Assembly (NCBI GenBank): GCA_902495075.1 | Contig: CABUVO010000048.1 | Coordinates: 1-21,267, forward strand | DNA length: 21,267 nucleotides | Direction of reading: 5' to 3' | From: an uncultured Porphyromonadaceae bacterium | Lineage (GTDB): Bacteria; Bacteroidota; Bacteroidia; Bacteroidales; Muribaculaceae | Shown: positions 14,369-21,267 of the stretch, in pieces | Layout of the letters: each line of letters begins with the position of its first letter | Position numbering within the stretch: position 1 is the first letter of the stretch | Made by a program: the position numbers and the translations under genes | The notes under the pieces: model-generated | What the model was told of the DNA's origin: nothing | Seen by the model: only the letters and a program-made list of their open reading frames with translations | Databases searched by the model: none

Positions 14369-14959
14369 ATGAAAAGGTATTTTTTAATTGCCGCTGTTTG
14401 CGTTATGGCTGTTTTAGGCAGCTGCAAAGGTGGTAAGAAAGACTCCGGAGCCGCTTTCCCGGAAGATTTCAATGCGCTCCCGGATACAGCCCGCGTGGCA
14501 TTCGTTATGAAAAACACAACGCCTGATTCCGTTGCCCGTTTCATATGTCGAGCTGCCTTGGGTCAGATCAAAGATGCCAAAATTGAAAACCTCGGCATTG
14601 CCACAAGTTATGCCTATGAGAAATACACAGGCAAGGAGCTTGACAGCTTCGGTGATGAATATGACAGCTTTGTGGCATCGCTCCCTCTTGCCGATAAAAT
14701 GAGAATGTATGCCATGGCTGGAGTGGAAGACCCGCAGGGTCTTGGTCTTCAGCTGGGACTTGAATACATGCAGTCGATCCGCGAAAAGAATCTTTCCGTT
14801 GAGGATGTTGAAAAGGAATTACGTGCGTTCAAGACTGCTTGCGGCAACGACAGCAATACCTACAGTCGATTCATAATAGGTTTTCGGACAGTGCTTGAAG
14901 CCGACAGCGGCAGAGACATGCCCAAAGCCATTTACGATAAATTTATCAATTACGAATAA
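14369..14959 (+). CDS. Predicted lipoprotein of unknown function
   Basis: This is a 196-aa protein with a lipoprotein signal peptide: MKR, a hydrophobic core and the lipobox LGSC with Cys19, followed by KGGKKDSG. The rest is soluble and mostly helical, with alternating acidic and hydrophobic stretches and no enzyme motif that I recognise. After the Cys, KGGKK does not match the acidic surface-export signal described for some Bacteroidetes lipoproteins, so a periplasm-facing location is more likely. The stop codon shares one base with the start of the prenyl synthase gene (TAATG), so the two are translationally coupled. Its role is unknown. Confidence 0.85.
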   Translation: MKRYFLIAAVCVMAVLGSCKGGKKDSGAAFPEDFNALPDTARVAFVMKNTTPDSVARFICRAALGQIKDAKIENLGIATSYAYEKYTGKELDSFGDEYDSFVASLPLADKMRMYAMAGVEDPQGLGLQLGLEYMQSIREKNLSVEDVEKELRAFKTACGNDSNTYSRFIIGFRTVLEADSGRDMPKAIYDKFINYE

Positions 14960-15927
14960 TGAAAACTTTCTCTGAATATTCAGCTTTAGTAGAGAAATCA
15001 TTGCGCGAACTGGAGCTTCCAGGCGGCGTGCTTGCCTCTCTCTACGAACCTATATCTTACGCTCTTTCCGCAGGTGGAAAAAGACTTCGTCCAGCCTTGA
15101 TGCTTATGACGGCAGACGCTTTCGGCAACAATTCTGATGCTGCGTTTCGTCCGGCTGTGGGAATCGAGATGTATCACAACTTCACGCTCCTGCATGACGA
15201 TGTGATGGATAATTCCGACACTCGCCGCGGTCGTCCGTCGGTTCATGCCAAATGGGATGTGAACACCGCCATCCTTTCCGGCGACACAATGCTCACACTT
15301 GCAACACAGCTTATTTCGGAAGTTCCCGATAAGGATCTTCGCAAGGTGTTGGATGCCTTTAATGCCATGGCGATACGGGTTTACGAAGGTCAATGCTTGG
15401 ACATGGATTTCGAAAAACGTGAAGATGTTTCTATCGATGATTATATCCGTATGATCATGGATAAGACCGGTGCATTGATAGGAGCATCAGCTATGATAGG
15501 TGCAGTGATCGGTGGTGCCTCTGACGAGGATGCAGCCCGCATGTATGAGTATGGCATGATGCTTGGTGTGGCTTTCCAGATTCAGGATGACTGGCTGGAT
15601 GTATTTGGCGATTCAAACACGTTTGGCAAACCAATCGGAGGTGATATCAACAATAATAAAAAATCATTCCTCATGCTGAGTGCTCTTGCCGACACGGGAG
15701 CTGAAGGGGCTGCGCTACGCGAAGCGATTAAGTTGCCTTCCGGTGATACAAAAGTTAAGGTTGTGACCCGACTTTATGAAAAAATGGGTATCTCGGATCT
15801 TTGCAAAAAAGAGATCGCTCATTACAGCTCCAAGGCATTGACAGCATTAAAGAAAGTAAACGTCAGCGAAGAGGATAAAGAACCCTTCAAGAAACTTCTC
15901 GATAAACTTACAGGACGTAAGAAATGA
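14959..15927 (+). CDS. Polyprenyl diphosphate synthase (trans-isoprenyl, probably short-chain)
   Basis: This cytosolic enzyme condenses isopentenyl diphosphate onto an allylic primer. Both Asp-rich motifs are intact: DDVMD (80-84) and DDWLD (210-214). The GGKRLRP motif at 39-45 binds the homoallylic substrate. The fifth residue before the first motif is Phe75, and bulky aromatics there usually limit the product to FPP or GGPP length, so I favour a short-chain synthase; this is inference from the family rule. The 322-aa length is normal. It overlaps TatD by 4 bp (ATGA) at its 3' end. Confidence 0.93.
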   Translation: MKTFSEYSALVEKSLRELELPGGVLASLYEPISYALSAGGKRLRPALMLMTADAFGNNSDAAFRPAVGIEMYHNFTLLHDDVMDNSDTRRGRPSVHAKWDVNTAILSGDTMLTLATQLISEVPDKDLRKVLDAFNAMAIRVYEGQCLDMDFEKREDVSIDDYIRMIMDKTGALIGASAMIGAVIGGASDEDAARMYEYGMMLGVAFQIQDDWLDVFGDSNTFGKPIGGDINNNKKSFLMLSALADTGAEGAALREAIKLPSGDTKVKVVTRLYEKMGISDLCKKEIAHYSSKALTALKKVNVSEEDKEPFKKLLDKLTGRKK

Positions 15928-16694
15928 CGGATACGCATACCCATCTCTATATGGACGCATTCGCAGGCGACGAATCGGCTGCGGTTGAACGTGCGATTGC
16001 AGCCGGAGTCACACGCCTGGTTTTCCCGGGGGTGTGTCCTGAATCTCATGAGGCGATGATGGATCTCCATCGTAAATTTCCGTCAAACACTTGCGTTGCG
16101 CTCGGACTACATCCTACCGAAGTTGGAGAAAACTGGAGCGGTGTGCTTGATGAGATGGAGAAGCTGCTACCGTCCGGTGACTTTTCAGCAATCGGAGAGG
16201 TTGGAATTGATTTGCACTGGGATGCATCGAATATCGAGAATCAGAAGGCGGCTTTCTCTCGTCAGCTGAAATGGGCGCAGAAATATGATCTTCCACTTAT
16301 CATCCATTGCAGGGATGGAGTGGAAGATACTCTTGATGTCATCAAAAATGCGGAAGGTAAACTTCCGACGATGATCTTTCATAGTTTCACATCGGATCTG
16401 AATGATGTGAGGAGAATCCGTGAAGTCTGCGATCCTTATTTCGGTATCAACGGAGTCGTGACATTCAAGAATGCCGCATCGCTACGCGAGGCATTGCCCG
16501 AGATCGGCATAGAGAAGATCGTTCTTGAGACTGATGCGCCTTATCTTGCTCCAACGCCCCACAGGGGATCGCGCAATGAAAGTTCGTATATCCCGCTGAT
16601 ACGAGATTGCGTGGCTGCAACATTGGGTCTTTCATCTGAAGATGTGGAACGCATCACCGATAATAATGCCGATGAGATATTCAACAGCTTTTAA
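15924..16694 (+). CDS. TatD-family metal-dependent hydrolase (DNase)
   Basis: This 256-aa amidohydrolase-fold protein belongs to the TatD family of metal-dependent 3'-5' exonucleases, linked elsewhere to DNA repair and fragmentation. Metal-binding residues are visible: His5 and His7 in DTHTH, Glu92 in GEVGID, His128 in IIHCRD, His153 in FHSFTSD and Asp204 in ETDAPYLAP. The canonical GLD of the GEIGLD motif is GID here, a mild change. It overlaps the prenyl synthase by 4 bp and is followed after 21 bp by the antiporter gene, so it lies mid-operon. Confidence 0.94.
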   Translation: MTDTHTHLYMDAFAGDESAAVERAIAAGVTRLVFPGVCPESHEAMMDLHRKFPSNTCVALGLHPTEVGENWSGVLDEMEKLLPSGDFSAIGEVGIDLHWDASNIENQKAAFSRQLKWAQKYDLPLIIHCRDGVEDTLDVIKNAEGKLPTMIFHSFTSDLNDVRRIREVCDPYFGINGVVTFKNAASLREALPEIGIEKIVLETDAPYLAPTPHRGSRNESSYIPLIRDCVAATLGLSSEDVERITDNNADEIFNSF

Positions 16695-16715
16695 ATAGTT
16701 CTTAACGCCCACCAT

Positions 16716-18713
16716 ATGATCTCCTTCCCGTTAGAACAGCCCGTAGCCATATTTCTTGTAGTATTGATTGTGATACTGCTTGGTCCGTTGGTGTTCAAAC
16801 CATTGAAGATTCCTTCGATTGTGGGGATGATTCTTGCGGGTATTGCGATAGGTCCATATGGATTGAATCTACTTGAGCGAGACACAAGTTTCAAGATCTT
16901 TGGCGAGGTAGGCATTCTTTATATCATGTTTCTGGCAGCGGTGGAAATAGATATGTTCCACCTGCGGAAATCTTCCAGGAAAGGATTGATATTCGGCTTG
17001 TTGTCTTTTGCATTGCCGATGGCTGCCGGCATCTTCGGTTCCCGTTATGCATTCGGAGTCAGCTGGGCAACATCCGTGCTGATAGCATCAATGTATGCGT
17101 CGCACACGCTGATATCATATCCTGTTGTCAGCAAATTCGGCCTGTCAAACGTTCAGGCGGCTGTCATAGCGGTTTTCGGCACCATCGTGGCTGTGTTGCT
17201 CGCACTTCTCACGCTTGCTCAGGTAGTGTCGGTGAAGGTGAACGGAGGGTTCGATTCATTGGATCTGGTCCGTCTTGGCGTTCTGATGGTGATTTATATG
17301 CTTGTGGTGGGATATTCCTTCCCTTGGCTCACACGCAGGGTGTTCGGCCATAACAATGATCCCATCACGCAATATATATTCATCCTTGCTCTTGTATTCA
17401 TAGCATCGATGTTGGCGCAGATAATAGGTCTCGAGGCTATTCTTGGAGCCTTCTATGCCGGACTGGTGTTGAATCCGATGATACCCGGACGTTCCGGTTT
17501 GATGAAGAACATCAAATTTGTTGGGAATGCCATCTTCATTCCTTATTTTCTTATCGGAGTAGGAATGTTGATAAACGTTGGTGTCATATTTAAAGGGTGG
17601 AATGTTGCCTGGATCGCTTTGAACATGACCGGAGTGGCGTTGGCAACAAAGTGGATTGCTGCTTTCATGGCATCCCGCATTTTCGGGCTTGATGGAGCAG
17701 ACCGGCGCCTCATGTTCGGACTGACCTCAGGAAAAGCTGCGGCAACTATTGCCGCAACAATGATCGGTTTCCAGTATGGACTCCTCACGGAGGATATAAT
17801 GAATGGAGCGGTAGTGATGATACTTATCTGCTGCATTGTTTCTACTGTTGTGACTGAACGTGCCGGCAAACAGATTCGTATGCGCATCACGGCTGAAGAG
17901 TTAAGTCACGACGAACTTGTGCCGGGAGAATATGCGCGCCAGGTTGTTGCGGTTGCCAATCCTGTAACATCGGAAGGCATTATGCGTCTTGCTCTTTTCA
18001 TGCGCGCTCCGGAAAATAAGAATCATATCACCGCCTTGTTCGTGAGGAGCAACGATGATTCAAAGATAGCACAGATGGGACGCAACGCACTGCATAACGC
18101 CGTGTCGGTTGCTGATGGTATGGATGTGGAGATTAAAACCGTGGAAAGGTTCGATTTGAATGTGGTCTCCGGATTAACCAATGTCGGGCATGAGGAACGT
18201 GCTACGGAGATGGTTATCGGTCTTCATCGCAAATCCAATGTGGTGGACACGTTTTATGGCAATATGATTGAGCAGTTGCTTAAATCCACCAACAAGATGA
18301 TTTTGATGTCACGTTGCTTTATTCCCGTGGACACAGTGAACCGTATTGTGGTGGCTGTGCCGGAGAAAGCCGAATATGAGACCGGATTCCAGTTATGGGT
18401 GATGCGCGTGGCAAATCTTGGGGCGCAGGTGGCGGCGAGACTTGTATTCATCGCATATCCGACTACTGCCGAATTCATACGGAATGTCATCAACGACGGA
18501 GGATTCGAAGTGCGTCACGATTATCGCACAATGGACACCTGGGATGATTTCATCCTTCTCTCCTCTGAAGTGGAGGAAGACGATCTGCTTGTTGTGGTTG
18601 CGGCGCGCAAGGGATCCATCTCCTACAGCTCTGATCTTGAAAGTCTCCCCGTTTTCTTAGGGCGACACTTCACCCGCCACAACCTTCTTGTGATATACCC
18701 GAGACAGTTTTGA
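16716..18713 (+). CDS. CPA2 cation:proton antiporter with cytosolic C-terminal domain
   Basis: This 665-aa inner-membrane antiporter exchanges Na+ or K+ for H+. The first about 390 residues form 12-13 membrane segments of the CPA2 type, including IVGMILAGIAIGPYGLNL at the start, ASMYASHTLISYPVV in the core and a late helix with KAAATIAATMIG. The tail from about residue 400 is soluble with alternating strands and helices and may be a universal-stress-like regulatory region; I cannot name it with certainty. It has no RCK motif like its neighbour. The ATG at 16716 is 21 bp after tatD. It is convergent with a second CPA2 gene. Confidence 0.9.
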   Translation: MISFPLEQPVAIFLVVLIVILLGPLVFKPLKIPSIVGMILAGIAIGPYGLNLLERDTSFKIFGEVGILYIMFLAAVEIDMFHLRKSSRKGLIFGLLSFALPMAAGIFGSRYAFGVSWATSVLIASMYASHTLISYPVVSKFGLSNVQAAVIAVFGTIVAVLLALLTLAQVVSVKVNGGFDSLDLVRLGVLMVIYMLVVGYSFPWLTRRVFGHNNDPITQYIFILALVFIASMLAQIIGLEAILGAFYAGLVLNPMIPGRSGLMKNIKFVGNAIFIPYFLIGVGMLINVGVIFKGWNVAWIALNMTGVALATKWIAAFMASRIFGLDGADRRLMFGLTSGKAAATIAATMIGFQYGLLTEDIMNGAVVMILICCIVSTVVTERAGKQIRMRITAEELSHDELVPGEYARQVVAVANPVTSEGIMRLALFMRAPENKNHITALFVRSNDDSKIAQMGRNALHNAVSVADGMDVEIKTVERFDLNVVSGLTNVGHEERATEMVIGLHRKSNVVDTFYGNMIEQLLKSTNKMILMSRCFIPVDTVNRIVVAVPEKAEYETGFQLWVMRVANLGAQVAARLVFIAYPTTAEFIRNVINDGGFEVRHDYRTMDTWDDFILLSSEVEEDDLLVVVAARKGSISYSSDLESLPVFLGRHFTRHNLLVIYPRQF

Positions 18714-18841
18714 GTAATGTTTAATTTGCAATGTTTAATGTTTAATTGGCATTAAATACACTTAGGTTTTTAATTGGCGACTTAAATTCATTACACATTT
18801 AACATTACACATTTAACATTACAAAATGCACATTGCAAATT
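18714..18841. repeat. Inverted arrays of 7-bp repeats between convergent antiporter genes
   Basis: Five 7-mers run from 18714 (GTAATGT, TTAATTT, GCAATGT, TTAATGT, TTAATTG). After a spacer, seven complementary-sense 7-mers occupy 18789-18837 (CATTACA, CATTTAA, CATTACA, CATTTAA, CATTACA, AAATGCA, CATTGCA). AATTTGCAATGT (18723-18734) and ACATTGCAAATT (18830-18841) are perfect 12-bp reverse complements. The layout repeats that at 2004-2111 and could form the shared end of both transcripts. Confidence 0.7.
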
Positions 18842-18851
18842 CTCGAAGGGT

Positions 18852-21188
18852 TTATTTCATTTTGTCGAAGTAGGCAGGATCGCCAACAACCCAGATGGCA
18901 TCTCCTGGTCGGAGAATCATGTCGGCGCCCGGTTGAATGAACTCATCCTCGCCTCTCTGCACCTTCACAATCATCGAATAGTAATCTTTCTGAATGTTGG
19001 TTTGTCCCAAGGGAATTCCCGCTATCGGAGAATTCTCTGTGAGACGGATGCTTTTGAGCTCTACCTTATGCTGCGTTACGCTCACTGCGCTGCATGCCTG
19101 CTCCGAACTTTCGATATCTTCGTTAAGCTTTTTGAGCTGGTCGTCACTACCGATCACGCCAAGGATGTCGCCGGGGAATATTCTTGCCATGGGAGATGGC
19201 AGCGGCATGTAGTCATCGCCGCGCTGAATGCTGGATATGCTGACTCCGTAATCGTCGCGTAGGCGCGAATCCTTGATCTTGTCGCCTACAAACGGTGCAC
19301 ACTGTCCGATTTGGATGTATGCCTGGTGCATGTCGTCCACGAGATTGTTGTTCGTGCCCAGACGCGTGTTCTCGCGGCTGTTAAGGTTGTTCATGAACCG
19401 CTCCTCCATGCGGTTGTATCGCTGCATGAGTTTTGTGGAGGCGAACACCATTATCAGGATGAAACACCCTGCTCCCACGAGCCATCCCGTAAGAGAAGAA
19501 TAGGCGAGAGTAGTGAAATAAGTGATGAAGACAAGGGCAATGAGGTAACGAACAATCCGCATTGCCACAAGAGGCACATCGTAGAAACTTGCCGACTGAT
19601 GGAGTTTCATCCTTTCATCGGGCTTTGTGGTGCTGAAACTCAAAGCTACGAGGAACGGCAACATCGCCGCGATGGTGAGGATGGTTGCCACAAGGTGTCC
19701 CCATTTAGGAAGATAATTCTCTACAAACGGGAAGAGGAATGTTCGTGAAAAAAGAATCTCGGCAATAAGAATCACGGAATATAGCAGCATCCTCCATAGA
19801 TACCTTTTAATGATTGCGATCCAGAGTTGTTTGGTCTCATTTGAATCTGTCACCTGTTTTGAATATCTCGATATAAGGAAGTTGAGACCCTTGGGTAGGT
19901 GCCTCTCCACAACAGTGTATGCCCCGTCAGCCATCTTTATGAAATACGGTGTGGTGAAAATCGTAAGAACAGACACCGCAACTATGATTGGATATAGGGA
20001 AGGGTTGAGCACACCGAGGACCATACCGAGGGAGGCTATGATGAATGAGAATTCACCCACCTGAGTAAGTGTGAATCCGCTTTCAATCGCTACTTTGAGG
20101 TTCTGTCCCGTCACCAGCATGCCGAGCGTGCCGAAGATAATCATTCCGACAATCACAACGACAGCAAGAATCAGGATCTCCCACCAGTATTGTCCAAGCA
20201 CGTGAGGATCAACCATCATTCCCACGGAGATGAAGAATACTGATCCGAAAAGGTTCTTGACAGGTCCGATCACGCGTTCCATCCGTTCTGCCATAACAGT
20301 GCCCGCAAGTATTGATCCCATGACGAATGCTCCCAGCTCAAGAGAGAAGCCGCAGATAACACTGAAGACAGCCATTGAGAAGCATAGCCCCATCGCCACC
20401 ACAAGAAGTGTCTCGTCGTTGAGATAGCTGCGCATCTTTGTAAGGAATGTCGGTATGACATACACACCCACCAGAAACCAGATGATAAGGAAGAATACGA
20501 GTTTGCCGATACTGTACAGAAGTTCCATTCCCTGCACGTTTCCCATTGCCAGAGATGACAGCAATACGAGCATCAACACAGCGAAAAGATCTTCGATGAT
20601 AAGCACTGCGAGAACCAGCGAAGCGAATTTCTTTTGTCGCAAGCCGAGGTCATCGAGCGATTTCATGATTATCGTGGTGGAAGACATTGATATCATTCCT
20701 CCGAGGAATATGCAGTTGATGGTGTTGAACCCAAGTATGCACCCCACTCCGAAGCCTGCAAACGTCATTCCGGTGATTATTATCAATGCTGTGACTATCG
20801 CTGACGATCCGGAGTTCATTAGTTTCTTGAAGGAGAATTCCAGACCTATAGAAAACATAAGCACCACAATTCCTAAGTCTGCCCAGAAAGATATGTTTTC
20901 CAGGTTGGAGATTGAAGGGAGGTATTCGAACTTGGGACTCGCAAGAAAGCCTGCAAGAATATATCCCAACACCACCGGCTGCTTCATCTTCTTGAAAAGA
21001 AGAGTGACAATTGCTCCGAGAAGAAGTATCCATGCAAGGTCAGCAATCAGACCGTTGGTGTGGTCTTCTTCTGAATTGCTGTTGGATGCTTCATCCGGAT
21101 TGATTTCAGTGGAAACTTTTTTTGTTAGCTGATCCACTGTCTCTTGTGCGAGGTCTGAAAACTCAGTTGATATAGGTATGGAAAGCAT
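18852..21188 (-). CDS. KefB-type cation:proton antiporter with two RCK_C (TrkA-C) domains
   Basis: This 778-aa inner-membrane protein is a CPA2 antiporter probably moving K+ or Na+ against H+. It starts with a hydrophilic head of about 45 residues, then the CPA2 membrane core (LGYILAGFLASP, ISMSSTTIIMKSLDDLG, IIEDLFAVLML, FTLTQVGEFSFIIASLG), then a second hydrophobic block (about 470-600). The C-terminus holds two RCK_C-like modules: one ending MARIFPGDILGVIGS and one ending MILRPGDAIWVVGDP. There is no Rossmann RCK_N, so gating by NAD(H) is unlikely; a small ligand acting on RCK_C is more plausible. The ATG is 2 bp from a perfect 7-bp repeat array that extends to the window edge. Confidence 0.92.
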   Translation of the reverse strand: MLSIPISTEFSDLAQETVDQLTKKVSTEINPDEASNSNSEEDHTNGLIADLAWILLLGAIVTLLFKKMKQPVVLGYILAGFLASPKFEYLPSISNLENISFWADLGIVVLMFSIGLEFSFKKLMNSGSSAIVTALIIITGMTFAGFGVGCILGFNTINCIFLGGMISMSSTTIIMKSLDDLGLRQKKFASLVLAVLIIEDLFAVLMLVLLSSLAMGNVQGMELLYSIGKLVFFLIIWFLVGVYVIPTFLTKMRSYLNDETLLVVAMGLCFSMAVFSVICGFSLELGAFVMGSILAGTVMAERMERVIGPVKNLFGSVFFISVGMMVDPHVLGQYWWEILILAVVVIVGMIIFGTLGMLVTGQNLKVAIESGFTLTQVGEFSFIIASLGMVLGVLNPSLYPIIVAVSVLTIFTTPYFIKMADGAYTVVERHLPKGLNFLISRYSKQVTDSNETKQLWIAIIKRYLWRMLLYSVILIAEILFSRTFLFPFVENYLPKWGHLVATILTIAAMLPFLVALSFSTTKPDERMKLHQSASFYDVPLVAMRIVRYLIALVFITYFTTLAYSSLTGWLVGAGCFILIMVFASTKLMQRYNRMEERFMNNLNSRENTRLGTNNNLVDDMHQAYIQIGQCAPFVGDKIKDSRLRDDYGVSISSIQRGDDYMPLPSPMARIFPGDILGVIGSDDQLKKLNEDIESSEQACSAVSVTQHKVELKSIRLTENSPIAGIPLGQTNIQKDYYSMIVKVQRGEDEFIQPGADMILRPGDAIWVVGDPAYFDKMK

Positions 21189-21190
21189 GT

Positions 21191-21267
21191 TTTAGGCTTT
21201 AGGTTTTAGGCTTTAGGTTTTAGGCTTTAGGTTTTAGGCTTTAGGTTTTAGGCTTTAGGTTTTAGGC
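21191..21267. repeat. Perfect 7-bp tandem array, alternating TTTAGGC/TTTAGGT
   Basis: Eleven uninterrupted 7-mers alternate TTTAGGC and TTTAGGT, so the true period is 14 bp. The array starts 2 bp upstream of the antiporter ATG (21188) and continues past the window edge, so its full copy number is unknown. Any promoter for the antiporter must lie inside or beyond it. Confidence 0.9.

Noticed and set aside
21191..21267. CRISPR array or telomere
   Set aside because: There are no spacers between units, so it is not CRISPR; the unit only resembles plant telomeres and a circular bacterial chromosome is expected.

Overview
The window looks like chromosomal DNA of a Bacteroidales bacterium, with Muribaculaceae or a close gut relative as my best guess. 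I base this on the TAnnTTTG-type -7 promoter boxes, the absence of strong Shine-Dalgarno sequences, the families present (serine-type sulfatase, C69 dipeptidase, Bacteroidetes-type RND efflux, LTPEQ-type secreted protein) and their protein sequence style. No 16S gene or other decisive marker is present, so the family-level call is an inference.

Layout. Bases 1-668 carry no convincing gene. They hold two runs of degenerate 7-bp repeats, a 30-bp inverted repeat with a nested hairpin, smaller hairpins and the promoter of purC. purC and a Dabb-domain gene overlap and end in a hairpin terminator. A convergent secreted LTPEQ protein shares an intergenic promoter region with a divergent serine-type sulfatase. 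The sulfatase converges on, and overlaps by 29 bp, a HAD-like phosphatase. Between the HAD gene and the next operon is a perfect 15-bp palindrome beside the promoter of a tripartite heavy-metal-type efflux system: His-rich adaptor lipoprotein, RND pump and TolC-like channel. A C69 dipeptidase gene follows in the same direction.

Bases 12630-14219 lie on the minus strand and form a small defence/toxin cluster: tRNA-Ser(GGA) with its terminator, a zeta-like kinase, a previously unlisted 59-aa protein overlapping the kinase's 3' end, and a MntA/HepT (nucleotidyltransferase/HEPN) pair. Next come four tightly packed plus-strand genes: a lipoprotein, a short-chain prenyl diphosphate synthase, a TatD nuclease and a CPA2 antiporter with a cytosolic tail. 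A second, larger CPA2 antiporter with RCK_C domains converges on it from the right edge.

The most unusual signal runs through the spaces between genes. At least seven non-coding stretches are built of tandem 7-bp units in different sequence flavours (TAAAAGG-, AATTAGG-, TTAATGT- and TTTAGGC/T-like). Two gaps between convergent genes carry inverted heptad arrays that could fold back on each other. The last is a perfect 11-unit array that stops 2 bp from the start codon of the right-hand antiporter and runs off the window. A separate 10-bp repeat spans the pump/channel gene junction. These are candidates for slippage-prone, variable control elements.
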